Positions 1 to 8,023 of a stretch of DNA of 64,000 bases are shown in pieces. The position numbers were made by a program, and so were the translations under genes. The notes under the pieces were generated by a model. The model saw only the letters and a program-made list of their open reading frames with translations, was not told the origin of the DNA and did not search any database. Numbering within the stretch: the stretch's first letter is position 1; every line of letters begins with the position of its first letter. The DNA is from DASSUW01 sp963806395 (GTDB taxonomy: Bacteria > Actinomycetota > Thermoleophilia > Solirubrobacterales > Solirubrobacteraceae): NCBI GenBank assembly GCA_963806395.1, contig CAWDYI010000009.1:434001-498000 (forward strand), written 5' to 3'.

Positions 1-547
1 TGAGCGGCCGCTCGTCGTCGATCAGCGAGAAGCTGTAGCCGTCGCCCGTGAACTGCACGCGGCCGGGCTCGTCGTCCCCCAGCCGGATCCCGGCGTGGGG
101 CGCGATGGTCGCGTAGAAGCGCTTGGACGCCGCGAGGTCGGCGACGCGGATCCACAGGTGGTCGACGCTGCCGTCCGGCACGGAGCGCTCGCGCTCGTCG
201 TGCACGGCCTCGGCGCTGTTGCCGTCCGGGTCGATCAGGAACCCGCCGTAGTAGTCGGGCCCGTACTCCGTGCGCGGCCCGGGCGCGCCGTCGTCGCGGT
301 ACCCGGCGTCGACCCCCGCCTGCCAGAAGGCGTCCACAGCCGCGCGGCTCGGCGCGCGGAACGCGACGTGCAGACCGCGGGTCACCGGGTGCTCGCGGTC
401 CGGGGGACCCATGGCCCAGTCGTCCCACTCGACGAGCTCGGCGTCCGCGTGGCTGGGCTCGATCCCCAGCACCGAGAGGACGGTGCGGTAGAACCGCTCG
501 GACGCGGCCAGGTCCGAGACGGCGATGCCGACGTGGTCGAACACCAC
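1..547 (-). CDS. tandem VOC (glyoxalase-like) protein, 3' end outside window
   Basis: Reads leftward from a GTG pair at 547/544 and leaves the window still open, so the C-terminus is missing. About 182 codons are visible. The start VFDHVGIAVSDLAASERFY is a typical first VOC module, and a second module opens near residue 127 with VDHLWIRVADLAASKRFY. Such two-module proteins form a complete metal-binding barrel and act in glyoxalase, dioxygenase or antibiotic-binding roles. The substrate cannot be read from the sequence. It is preceded on the same strand by a small zinc-ribbon-like gene 33 bases away. Confidence 0.85.
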   Translation of the reverse strand, partial: MVFDHVGIAVSDLAASERFYRTVLSVLGIEPSHADAELVEWDDWAMGPPDREHPVTRGLHVAFRAPSRAAVDAFWQAGVDAGYRDDGAPGPRTEYGPDYYGGFLIDPDGNSAEAVHDERERSVPDGSVDHLWIRVADLAASKRFYATIAPHAGIRLGDDEPGRVQFTGDGYSFSLIDDERPL

Positions 548-580
548 GCCGAGGCTACCGGTGCGGGCGCGGGGCGTCCG

Positions 581-754
581 TCATCGCCGCTTGGGCTGCG
601 ACGTGAGGTGCCACCCTCCGCAATGCGGACACGCGTACGCGCGCCGCTCGCGGCGGCGCCGCCGCCCTCGCAGGAAGCGGTCGAACCAGATGCTCCACAG
701 CGACCACGTGGCGCCGGCGGCGGTGGCGTACCGGATCTTCTCCTCGCAGCGCAT
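581..754 (-). CDS. small CPHC-type zinc-ribbon-like protein
   Basis: A 57-residue basic protein. The body is rich in arginine (RGRRRRRERR) and is followed by YACPHCGGWHLTS, a half zinc-ribbon with CxxC and a nearby His; a third Cys lies near the N-terminus. This tail is common in short uncharacterised actinobacterial proteins. ATG at 754 is chosen; an in-frame TTG at 763 would add three residues. It lies between the VOC gene and the XRE regulator, all on the minus strand. Function is unknown. Nucleic-acid binding is a guess from the charge and Cys pattern. Confidence 0.55.
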   Translation of the reverse strand: MRCEEKIRYATAAGATWSLWSIWFDRFLRGRRRRRERRAYACPHCGGWHLTSQPKRR

Positions 755-824
755 CGTCTTCAACGTCCTATCGGCACGGCGGAGCGCGGCCGCGAGACGA
801 CGGTCTGGGACAGCAAAGACGTGC

Positions 825-1664
825 TCAGCCGGATCGGAGCGCGCTGAGCTCGGCGAGCCTCGCTGCGCTCTCGGGGTCCATCGGCAGGAAGGTCTCGATC
901 GCGAGGTTCGCCGCCGTGACGTCGAGCGGGGCTCCGAGAGTGGCGATGACCGTGAACAGCTTGACCTCGCCGAGGGGGGTCTGGAGCCTGAGCGAGACCA
1001 CCGGCTCGGTGGCCGGGCCGGTCGGTGGCTCGCCGGGGAGGTAGGCCTCGACCTCCTCGATGAGCTTGGCGAGGGCGGGATCGGCGTCCTCGCGGCTCCT
1101 GCGCTTCAGCCGGTGGATCAGCGGCGCGTTGCACGCGGCGGTCATCGACGAGATCCGCGGCAGGCCACCCGGGTGAACGCCGAGGCGGAGCATGTTGATC
1201 GGTGGCCCGAGGAGCTCCGGGTCGACCCCCGCCCAGAGAAGCGACGCGGCTCGGTTGGACTCGATCAGGTTCCAGAGCCCGTCGACGATCAAGGCCGGGT
1301 TCGGCTCGTGCGCCTCGAGCAGCCGCTCGAGCGACTCCCGAAGCGGCTGCATCACCTCCCCGTCGTAGGGCAGCTCCAGGTAGGGAGGCGCGAAGCCGCC
1401 GGCGAGCAGCAGTCGATTGCGCTCGGTGATCGGCAGATCGAGGTGCTGGGCCAGGTGGACGAGGAGCTGGCGACTCGGGCTCGACCGGCCGGTCTCGACG
1501 AAGCTCAGGTGCTTGGTCGAGACGCTCGCGTCCAGGGACAGCTCGAGTTGGCTGAGGCCGCGTCGCGTGCGCCAGAAGCGGATCAGCTCGCCCGCGGTCT
1601 GCGGCTCCTGCTCGGTCTCGACGACCACCCGATTGACGTTAGCGGGCGTCCGCTCCGGTTCCAT
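825..1664 (-). CDS. XRE-family regulator with MmyB-like ligand domain
   Basis: 279 residues. An N-terminal helix-turn-helix (LIRFWRTRRGLSQLELSLDA, about residues 18-75) carries the ASVSTKHLSFVETGRSSPS signature of the MmyB/XRE subgroup. A C-terminal MmyB-like sensor domain follows (LLLAGGFAPPY, then NPALIVDGLWNLIESNRAA). Members repress or activate a neighbouring operon in response to a small lipid-like ligand. The gene is divergent from the SnoaL-like/ABM/lactonase cluster starting at 1772. An inverted repeat in the shared 107-base gap is a candidate operator. The start is set at ATG 1664; further upstream the frame is open but looks non-coding. Confidence 0.88.
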   Translation of the reverse strand: MEPERTPANVNRVVVETEQEPQTAGELIRFWRTRRGLSQLELSLDASVSTKHLSFVETGRSSPSRQLLVHLAQHLDLPITERNRLLLAGGFAPPYLELPYDGEVMQPLRESLERLLEAHEPNPALIVDGLWNLIESNRAASLLWAGVDPELLGPPINMLRLGVHPGGLPRISSMTAACNAPLIHRLKRRSREDADPALAKLIEEVEAYLPGEPPTGPATEPVVSLRLQTPLGEVKLFTVIATLGAPLDVTAANLAIETFLPMDPESAARLAELSALRSG

Positions 1665-1729
1665 CCCCGGCGTGCAGAGCGGGCCGGCGTTACACGAGAG
1701 GTAATCGACGCGTGGCCCTTCCTCCGGGA

Positions 1730-1762
1730 CCGTTGACGGCGAAGCAACCAGACCATCAACGG
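1730..1762. promoter_or_regulatory. candidate operator: 7-bp inverted repeat CCGTTGA/TCAACGG
   Basis: CCGTTGA at 1730-1736 and TCAACGG at 1756-1762 are exact inverted copies separated by 19 bases. They lie between the divergent XRE regulator and the SnoaL-like gene. The right arm overlaps the GGAGG ribosome site (1761-1765) of the SnoaL-like gene, so a bound dimer could block both transcription and initiation. Assignment to the XRE protein is an inference from position. Confidence 0.4.
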
Positions 1763-1771
1763 AGGTAACCG

Positions 1772-2221
1772 ATGACCGACCCACAGGCATTCGTCGACAT
1801 CTCATCCCAGGCCGCCGCCGAGTTGGCGGAGAAGTACCTCGCGCTCTGGAACGAGCCCGATGCCGGCCGGCGCCGGCGGACGATCGCCGAGCTCTGGACG
1901 GAGGACGGGAGGCATATCCTCCAGCCGCCGCAGGAGATCCGCGCGATCGCGGCGCAGCCCGGGATCGGGCTGACGGCGATCCTCGAGGCACGGGGATACG
2001 CGGAGATAGAGGCTCGCGCGACGAGCGCGGTCGAGCACTGGGTCGGCTCCGAGGGGCTCACCTTCCGGGGGCGCGACGACGCCGAGCGACTCGGCGACGT
2101 CGTCAAGTTCCACTGGGAGGCGGTCGCCAAGGACGGTGAGCTGTTCGGAGTCGGGCTCAACTTCCTCGTCCTCGGCGCGGACGGCCGGATCGAGCGCGAC
2201 TACACATTCGTCGTCGCTTAG
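1772..2221 (+). CDS. SnoaL-like / NTF2-fold protein
   Basis: 149 residues, with a clear GGAGG site 6 bases before the ATG. The pattern AEKYLALWNEPDAGRRRRTI, then ELWTEDGRH and a strand ending DYTFVVA, fits the cone-shaped NTF2/SnoaL fold. That fold is used by small hydrolases, isomerases and polyketide cyclases. No catalytic set can be assigned. It is first of a same-strand run (SnoaL-like, ABM monooxygenase, leader peptide, lactonase-like MBL) divergent from an XRE regulator, so it is probably part of a regulated detoxification or metabolite-turnover unit. Confidence 0.75.
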   Translation: MTDPQAFVDISSQAAAELAEKYLALWNEPDAGRRRRTIAELWTEDGRHILQPPQEIRAIAAQPGIGLTAILEARGYAEIEARATSAVEHWVGSEGLTFRGRDDAERLGDVVKFHWEAVAKDGELFGVGLNFLVLGADGRIERDYTFVVA

Positions 2222-2258
2222 CGGGATGGCGCCGCCTTCTCCGGAGAGGAGCACACCC

Positions 2259-2561
2259 ATGGTGATCGTCGCAGGACACATCACGGTCGACCCCGAGCAG
2301 CGCGAGGCCTACCTCGCGGGCTTCATGAGCGTCGTCGAGAAGGCTCGCCGGGCAGATGGCTGCCTCGACTTCGCCATGACGGCCGACCTGCTCGACCCTG
2401 GCCGCCTCAACCTCTTCGAGCGCTGGGAGTCGCAAGCGGCCGTCGAGACCTTCCGCCGAAGCGCCCCCCGCAAGAAGCACGGCGCGGCAATGCTCTCGGT
2501 GTCGGTCGCCGAGTACGACATCGCCGACGTGCGGCCCTTGTCCGGAAAGCGCAGACCGTGA
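2259..2561 (+). CDS. ABM-domain putative quinol monooxygenase
   Basis: 100 residues starting MVIVAGHITVDPEQREAYL, preceded by GAGAGGA. The order beta strand, PEQREAY helix, CLDFAMTADLLDP, then LFERWESQAAVETF is the antibiotic-biosynthesis-monooxygenase fold. Dimers of such proteins oxidise quinols or aromatic intermediates without a cofactor. It lies 37 bases after the SnoaL-like gene on the same strand, so co-transcription is likely. The family is clear; the substrate is unknown. Confidence 0.82.
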   Translation: MVIVAGHITVDPEQREAYLAGFMSVVEKARRADGCLDFAMTADLLDPGRLNLFERWESQAAVETFRRSAPRKKHGAAMLSVSVAEYDIADVRPLSGKRRP

Positions 2562-2648
2562 ACCGCCACGCGGCCGGAGGTCCGATGAGTTTTCAGGGTG
2601 CGCGGCGTCATACCGGTTGACTGTCCCCAAAGACGAGGAGGAATCCGG

Positions 2649-2708
2649 ATGCCGAAAGTGATCTATGCGATGGGCGGCGTCTCGGCCGCGGTGGTCGGTA
2701 CACGATGA
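2649..2708 (+). CDS. 19-residue leader peptide translationally coupled to the lactonase gene
   Basis: An AGGAGG site (2636-2641) lies 7 bases before an ATG that encodes MPKVIYAMGGVSAAVVGTR and stops in a TGA overlapping the next start (ATGA, 2705-2708). The downstream metallo-hydrolase has no good ribosome site of its own, so its translation probably depends on reading this peptide. Either it is a short coupling leader, or it is the stub of a deleted gene whose start signals now serve the hydrolase. The peptide has no recognisable domain. Confidence 0.5.
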   Translation: MPKVIYAMGGVSAAVVGTR

Positions 2709-3328
2709 ACGCCCCTACCTCGATCACCATCACGCCGGTCTTCGTTGCCGACCTTGCCGTCGAGGGCGAGCGGATGCCGGTCTACGTGCACGTCATCGAC
2801 CATCCCGATGCGCGCGTGCTGGTCGACACCGGCATGACGGAGCTGCACCCGGCGATGGCCGACATGGATCCCCGCCTCCAGCCGCTGAGCGAGCAGGACT
2901 TCGATCTCGCCGGCATCGACATCGTCGTCAACACACACCTGCACGCCGACCACTGCGGCGGCAACCACCTCTTCGCCGGCAAGCCGATCTACGTCCAGCG
3001 TCGGGAGCTCGACGACGCGCGCAGCAAGGACGGTTACACCATTCGCGAGTGGGTCGAGGCGCCCGGCGTGCAGTACGTGCCGGTCGACGGCGAGCACGAG
3101 CTGCTGCCCGGGCTCCGACTCGTCCCGGCGCCGGGCCACACACCCGGCATGCAGATGGTCGTCGTCGAGACTGGCGGGCGCCCGGTCATCGTCGGCGGCG
3201 ACGTGGCGGTGTGGTTCGGCGAGTTCGACGAGCCGCCCACCGAAGGCCGGCAGCGGGTCCTTGCGCTCGACCCCGAGCTGGTCTGGCTCACGCACGAGCG
3301 CGAGCCATGGCGACCCCCCACCGTCTGA
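2705..3328 (+). CDS. MBL-fold metallo-hydrolase, AHL-lactonase-like
   Basis: 207 residues. The zinc signature HLHADHCGG (about residue 79) is the HxHxDH motif, with a downstream metal histidine in APGHTPGM and a late Asp in VGGDVAVW. Size and order match the N-acyl-homoserine-lactone lactonase branch of the metallo-beta-lactamase fold, so ring-opening of a lactone in the cytoplasm is the best guess. The branch also contains general esterases. Start ATG 2705 overlaps the leader-peptide stop. It ends 4 bases before the convergent sugar dehydrogenase, and the C-terminus (after LTHEREPW) is short for the family. Confidence 0.78.
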   Translation: MNAPTSITITPVFVADLAVEGERMPVYVHVIDHPDARVLVDTGMTELHPAMADMDPRLQPLSEQDFDLAGIDIVVNTHLHADHCGGNHLFAGKPIYVQRRELDDARSKDGYTIREWVEAPGVQYVPVDGEHELLPGLRLVPAPGHTPGMQMVVVETGGRPVIVGGDVAVWFGEFDEPPTEGRQRVLALDPELVWLTHEREPWRPPTV

Positions 3329-3332
3329 GGCA

Positions 3333-4523
3333 TCACGCGGCGCCTCGCGCCACGATCCGGTGCACTGCTCCGTTGAACGACGCCGTATACACGCGGCCAA
3401 GGGCGTCCTCGCCGAACGAGGTGAGGGCGCTGACCCGCAGCGAGGTTTGCCGCCGTTGACGTGCCCCGTTGGCGGTCAGCTTCGCCGAGAACACCCGTCG
3501 TCGGCAGAGGTCGCCGAAGACGTAGCGCCCGCGGAGCGGCACGGTACGGTCGCGGACCACGAAGCCCCCGACGACCGCACAGTTGCCGCGCTCGTGCGAC
3601 ATCGCGATCACCGGCTCGACGTGCCCGGGCGCGGCCTCGCCGGGCGCGAAGCGCGCGCTGCCCTCGAAGGGCCGCCAACCGAAGTTCGCGCCTCGGCCTC
3701 GGCCGCGCGGCAGGAAGTTGATCTCCTCCCAGCGGTCCTGGCCCACGTCGCCGATCGCCAGGTCCCCCGTCTCGCGGTCGAACGAGAAGCGCCACGGATT
3801 GCGCAGGCCGTAGGCGTAGATCTCGTCGCGGGCGCCGCGACGCGTGCGGAACGGATTTCCGGACGGAATCGAGTACGCGCGACGCCGTCGCGCCCGTGGG
3901 TCGATGCGCAGGATCTTGCCCAGCAGCGAGCCGAGGTCCTGAGCGTTCCCGCGCGGGTCGCCGACCCCGCCGCCGTCGCCCGTGCCGATGTAGAGCATCC
4001 CGTCCGGACCGAAGGCGAGCTGGCCGCCGTTGTGGTACTGGTGGTTGTCGGGCATACGCAACACGAGCCGACCGGACCCCAACTCGGCTTGGTCAGCTCC
4101 GCGTCGCCGAAACTCGACCACCCGCTGATCGCCGGCACGGTCCGTGAAGTACACGTAGAACAACCCCGACTCGGCGTAGTCGGGCGCGAAGGCCATCGAC
4201 AGCAGACCCTGCTCGTGCGAGGAGCTCACACGGCGCCGGATATCGAGGAACGGCCGCCCCTGCACCTTGCCGTCCTTGACCACGCGAATCCGTCCGTCAC
4301 GCTCGACGACCATCACACGTGAGGGATCCCCGGGCGGCCCGGTCACATGCACCGGCAGGCGGAACAAGCCGACACGGACCAGGCGCACACCGCCGGCGGA
4401 CTCGTTCGCGGCCCGGTCGAGCGAAGCCGTCGGCTCTGCGGCAGGATGCCCCGCCACAACGGTGCGATCGAAGCCCACGAACACAGCCGCCAGGGCGACA
4501 AGGACGACAAGGACGCCTCGCAT
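3333..4523 (-). CDS. PQQ-dependent sugar (glucose/sorbosone) dehydrogenase, secreted
   Basis: 396 residues. An N-terminal hydrophobic segment (MRGVLVVLVALAAVFVGF) suggests export. The six-bladed propeller of the soluble aldose sugar dehydrogenases is visible: SSHEQGLLSMAFAPDY, then HNGGQLAFGPDGMLYIGTGD, YAYGLRNPWRFSFD, GDVGQDRWEEIN and ANFGWRPFEG. In this family a His near the HNGGQL strand acts as base and PQQ binds in the central channel with calcium. It oxidises sugars outside the membrane. It is monocistronic and convergent with the lactonase-like gene. Confidence 0.9.
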   Translation of the reverse strand: MRGVLVVLVALAAVFVGFDRTVVAGHPAAEPTASLDRAANESAGGVRLVRVGLFRLPVHVTGPPGDPSRVMVVERDGRIRVVKDGKVQGRPFLDIRRRVSSSHEQGLLSMAFAPDYAESGLFYVYFTDRAGDQRVVEFRRRGADQAELGSGRLVLRMPDNHQYHNGGQLAFGPDGMLYIGTGDGGGVGDPRGNAQDLGSLLGKILRIDPRARRRRAYSIPSGNPFRTRRGARDEIYAYGLRNPWRFSFDRETGDLAIGDVGQDRWEEINFLPRGRGRGANFGWRPFEGSARFAPGEAAPGHVEPVIAMSHERGNCAVVGGFVVRDRTVPLRGRYVFGDLCRRRVFSAKLTANGARQRRQTSLRVSALTSFGEDALGRVYTASFNGAVHRIVARGAA

Positions 4524-4669
4524 CGCCGTCGCGCGTAGGCCCCCAGCCGGTCCCAGGCACTTGTGGCGGGTCGGATTTGGCTCTCTCGAGCCAAGTTGGC
4601 TGTGTCCACGTGTACTCACTTCAACTTGTCCGCAGATTGTTCCCAAGCCGGCGGACGGGCTAGGCGTCG

Positions 4670-5107
4670 TCACGCCTGCGGAAGCAGAACGCGTCGCGGG
4701 CGCGCGCGCCGGTGACCGTTGGGGGGCACACCGAACTGATCGGTGATGGTCAGGAAGCGGTCGCTGACGACATTCTGCGGCGGGCCGCCGTCGACGCTGA
4801 CCGTGACGCTGAGGACGTCGTCGCGAACGCTCGCCAGGGCGCACGCGCGCTGCTCGGCCGCCGTCTCTCCGAAGAACGGCGGCGGCTCAGCGTCCGAGCA
4901 CGAGGCGCCGGGCAGCGGGACGAGCACCTTCGTGCCGGGCTTGACCGTGCAGGTGGTTTCGGGCTGGGCACCCAGGACCTTGCCTCTTCCGAGCAACCTG
5001 CACGCCGGGACAGGCTCGCCCGTGTATCAGTGAGCCTGCGCGACCGGCATGATCACGAACAGTGCCGCCAGCAGCCCCAGCAGAGCAGCGGAGCGGTGGT
5101 ACCTCAT
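4670..5107 (-). pseudogene. secreted protein split by an in-frame TGA after its signal peptide
   Basis: ATG 5107 with an AGGGGG site encodes MRYHRSAALLGLLAALFVIM and ends PVAQAH, a clean signal peptide. Codon 27 (5029-5027) is then TGA. The same frame continues with YTGEPVPACRLLGRG and a cysteine-bearing mature domain (CTVKPGTKVLVPLPGASC, then PPPFFGETAAEQRAC) to a stop at 4670. The C-terminus ends in an Arg-rich string and looks shorter than in similar secreted proteins, suggesting a second lesion. No recoding signal is visible, so this reads as a nonsense pseudogene or a base error. Function unknown. Confidence 0.55.
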
Positions 5108-5557
5108 GACGAACCCCCTATGTCCGGTACGGAGCAACGTGATTCGCTGGTACTTGGGCATCTCGCCTCCTACCGGGTGGTGATGTGCGTTGGGGCACAA
5201 TCGCCGGTGCGCGTTGCAGCTGGATCACAGCGCCATGACAGAACGCTTGGACGCGGGCCGCGACGAACGGGTGGCGGCGCAGGAGAACATCGGATCCTCC
5301 CGCCGCCCCGCCGCAAGCACGACAACCATGCTCGTGAGAAATCACCGGGAGCCCGCGGCGCAGCTCCTCGGCACTAGTGGAACGCGTCGAAGACGACAAT
5401 GGGCCGGCCGTCGTGACGCGTGCACTCCATCGTTCGCCGCGGCCGTCGGGGAGATCGTCGAGATTTCACGGCTCCGCCCGGATCGAGAAAGCGAGGTCTG
5501 CCTTCCTTCCTTCGACCACGGCGCGTCTCAGGGGCGTCGGGCTGCGATGATCCGCCG
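5108..5557. other. gene-free stretch upstream of the MTHFR-like gene
   Basis: About 450 bases without a reading frame showing protein-like composition or a start with a ribosome site. Open frames here are Arg-rich shadows. I see no hairpin with a T-run and no repeat. It must hold the promoters of the divergent secreted pseudogene and the MTHFR-like operon. Confidence 0.5.
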
Positions 5558-6376
5558 GTGTCCGTGACTGCCCTCACGTCTGCGGAGATTTCGCTGCCGG
5601 CCGAGGCCGATGGCCAGCGGGTGAGTGATCGCATCGCTGTTCTGGCTGACACCGTCGATGTCGTCGGGTTGACCGACAACCACGCCGGCCAGCCGCGAAT
5701 GTCGCCGTTGGCGGCTGTGGCTCTCGCCCGCGAGCAGGGCGTCGGGACGATCGTGCACGTTTCCTGCCGCGACCGCAACCGGCTTGCGTTGCAGTCGCAG
5801 GTCGTGGGCGCCGCCGCGCTCGGCGCCGAGGGAGTGCTGTGCATGCAGGGCGATCCGGTGGCGGGCGTCGACCATGTGGCGGACATGACCGCGACCGAGC
5901 TGATCGCGAGGGCGCCGGGGTGGAGCGTCCCGCATTCGCTGGCTGTCGGGGCGGTCGTCAATCCGTTCGCCGACGACCTGGATCGGGAGCTGCGGCTGCT
6001 GCAGCGAAAGATCGCCGCGGGAGCAACCTTCGTGCAGTCGCAGATGGTCTTCGATCTCCCGAGGCTCGAAGCGTTCCTCGCGCGCGGCGAGGACATGCTC
6101 GCGGGCGTGCGCGTCTACGCGAGTGTGGCCTTGCTGCGCAGCGAGCGCATGGCAGAACGCGCCTGCGCGCTGCCGGGCGTGACGATCCCCGAGCCCGCCT
6201 GCGTGCAGATCCGTCGCGGTGGCGGCATCGAGCTCGCGCGCGAGCTGGCGGCCGGGCTCGCCCGTGTCTCGCGCGTTGACGCACTGCACGTCTTCCCGCT
6301 CGGGGCGGAAGCGGCCACGCGCGAGGTCGCCGCCGAGTTTCGGGTGACACGAGGCATCAACTCGCGACGTCGATAG
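5558..6376 (+). CDS. methylenetetrahydrofolate reductase-like protein
   Basis: About 272 residues of a TIM-barrel MTHFR-type protein. The conserved Glu strand appears as TSAEISLP, followed by VVGLTDN, TIVHVSCRDRNRLALQSQV, LCMQGDPV and NPFADDLDRELRLLQRKIAAGA, then FVQSQMVFD. These are the folate/FAD-binding positions of MetF. The enzyme would reduce methylene-THF to methyl-THF. It is somewhat divergent from housekeeping MetF. Start is GTG 5558 or GTG 5564; no strong ribosome site decides. A methyltransferase begins 4 bases after the stop, suggesting one-carbon transfer as a joint task. Confidence 0.78.
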   Translation: MSVTALTSAEISLPAEADGQRVSDRIAVLADTVDVVGLTDNHAGQPRMSPLAAVALAREQGVGTIVHVSCRDRNRLALQSQVVGAAALGAEGVLCMQGDPVAGVDHVADMTATELIARAPGWSVPHSLAVGAVVNPFADDLDRELRLLQRKIAAGATFVQSQMVFDLPRLEAFLARGEDMLAGVRVYASVALLRSERMAERACALPGVTIPEPACVQIRRGGGIELARELAAGLARVSRVDALHVFPLGAEAATREVAAEFRVTRGINSRRR

Positions 6377-6380
6377 CGCT

Positions 6381-7091
6381 GTGACAAACCACGATCCGCT
6401 TCTCGCCGAGCAACTCGCCTACTATCGGGCTCGCGCTCGCGAGTACGACAAGTGGTTCCGTCGCGAGGGGCTCCATGACTTGGGCGAGGAGCGCAATGCG
6501 AGATGGCGTCTTGAGCTCAAAAGTGTGTTTTCAGCACTCGATGCGTTTGCGCCTCGTGGAGACGTCCTCGAGCTTGCCTACGGCACGGGTGAGTGGACGA
6601 TCCGTCTCGCGGAGTCCGCGACCAGAGTAGTCGGAGTCGATGCAGCGCCGGAGATGCGCGAACTCGCTCTGGCGAAGCTGCAGGATGCCGGCAAGAGCAA
6701 TGTCGAGCTCTCGGTTGACGATCTCTTCAGCTGGCAGCCAGATCAAGACTATGACGTCGTCTTCTTTGCGTTCTGGCTTTCGCACGTTCCCGAGAGCGAT
6801 GCCGACCGGTTCTGGCGCAGCGTTCACGACGCGCTTCGCCCCGGAGGCCGCTTCTTCCTCGTGGATGCCGCACGCGCGGTCGTGGAGAGGAACGTCATTC
6901 ACGGTTCGCGACTGCCCGATCGCGAGAGCGCGACTGAGCTCAGGCGACTCGAGGACGGTCGGGAGTTTCGGATTATCAAGCGTTCGTTCGATCCCGACCG
7001 GCTCGCGCGAGATCTTCGTGCCCACGGCCTTGACGCGAGCTTTGTCGAGACGGGCGAGTTCTTCGTCTACGGACTCGGCCGACGTGCGTAG
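6381..7091 (+). CDS. class I SAM-dependent methyltransferase
   Basis: 236 residues from GTG 6381, four bases after the MTHFR-like stop. Motif I reads VLELAYGTGEWTIRLA, a variant of VLDlGcGtG. The acidic motif II is VVGVDAAPEMREL, followed by YDVVFFAFWLSHVP and LRPGGRFFLVDAA. This is the Rossmann methyltransferase fold acting on a small molecule. The N-terminal YYRARAREYDKWFRREG is typical of the ubiE-like group. Pairing with an MTHFR homologue suggests a methyl-transfer module. Base composition looks slightly less GC-rich than the neighbours. Confidence 0.87.
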   Translation: MTNHDPLLAEQLAYYRARAREYDKWFRREGLHDLGEERNARWRLELKSVFSALDAFAPRGDVLELAYGTGEWTIRLAESATRVVGVDAAPEMRELALAKLQDAGKSNVELSVDDLFSWQPDQDYDVVFFAFWLSHVPESDADRFWRSVHDALRPGGRFFLVDAARAVVERNVIHGSRLPDRESATELRRLEDGREFRIIKRSFDPDRLARDLRAHGLDASFVETGEFFVYGLGRRA

Positions 7092-7202
7092 CCCGACCTG
7101 GGACTACTCACGCGGAGCCCGTGTGCAAGCAAGACACACGACCGGCCTCGACAGTCGTCCCGCCCGGTAAATCGTCGGTAGCGGTACTGGCTATGCGATA
7201 TG

Positions 7203-7369
7203 TGACGTCGCGACCTCCTGCTACTCATCATCGTCCCGGTGGTCCTGGGCCAGGGCACGCGGCTGTTCCGCGACACCGGCCGGACATCGCGCTTGACCTG
7301 GTCGACTCGCGAGCCGACTCCGGGTCGCGATGCGGGGAGCGACTAGCATCGCGCGGCACGGCCGCGTGA
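7203..7369 (+). pseudogene. C-terminal remnant of a dihydrofolate-reductase/RibD-type protein
   Basis: From 7212 one frame reads DLLLLIIVPVVLGQGTRLF, the standard penultimate strand of the DHFR/RibD C-terminal family. After a one-base loss near 7280 the next frame continues PDIALDLVDSRADSGS, the expected following strand. The first two-thirds of the gene is absent. It is a frameshifted, truncated relic between the methyltransferase and the PEBP gene. Confidence 0.6.
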
Positions 7370-7422
7370 CCGGCATCGCGGTGATCGTTGTGAGACAGAC
7401 CTCGACCCAGTAGGAGCATCGG

Positions 7423-7962
7423 ATGAGCGCCAACGATCCCTTCGCAGGCCTGCCCGACGTCCCGAGCTTCACCGTCACGAGCACGACGCTTACCGAAGGC
7501 GGCGGCACGCCCGCCGCGCAGATGTCCGGCATCTTCGGCGTCCCCGGCGGCGAGGACATCTCACCGCAGCTCTCATGGAGCGGCGCCCCCGAGGGCACCA
7601 AGAGCTACGCCGTCACGGTCTACGACCCCGACGCCCCGACGCAGTCGGGCTTCTGGCACTGGGCGATCGCGGACATCCCGTCCACGGTGACGGAGCTGCC
7701 GGAGGGCGCGGGCGACGACACCGGCTCCGGCCTGCCCGAAGGCACGCTCCAGCTGCGCACCGACGCAGGCACGACGCGCTTCATCGGCGCAGCGCCGCCG
7801 GCCGGGCACGGCGAGCACCGCTACTTCTTCGTGATCCACGCCCTCGACGTCGAGAAGATCGGCGTCCCCGAGGACGCCACCCCGGCGTTCCTGAACTTCA
7901 ACTTCCTCGGCCACATCCTCGGCCGCGCGATCCTGACCGTCACCGCGAAGATCACGGGCTGA
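7423..7962 (+). CDS. YbhB/YbcL-type PEBP (Raf-kinase-inhibitor-like) protein
   Basis: 179 residues with an AGTAGGAG site before the ATG. The PEBP landmarks are present: GGEDISPQLSWSGAPEGTKS, then YDPDAPTQSGFWHWAIADIP and AAPPAGHGEHRYFFVIHALD. The DPDAP and GxHRY motifs line the anion-binding pocket. Bacterial members are cytoplasmic and bind phosphorylated ligands; their roles are poorly known. No signal peptide. It is monocistronic, with a convergent YCII protein downstream. Confidence 0.93.
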   Translation: MSANDPFAGLPDVPSFTVTSTTLTEGGGTPAAQMSGIFGVPGGEDISPQLSWSGAPEGTKSYAVTVYDPDAPTQSGFWHWAIADIPSTVTELPEGAGDDTGSGLPEGTLQLRTDAGTTRFIGAAPPAGHGEHRYFFVIHALDVEKIGVPEDATPAFLNFNFLGHILGRAILTVTAKITG

Positions 7963-8023
7963 TCATCGTCGCTGGCCGCGACGGCGCGTGTTCGGAACCG
8001 GGCTGCCGGCGATCTGCGTTCGA

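Noticed and set aside
2665..3459. Long arginine-rich open frame across the lactonase-like gene
   Set aside because: Composition is typical of a shadow frame; the MBL frame with its zinc motif is the real gene.
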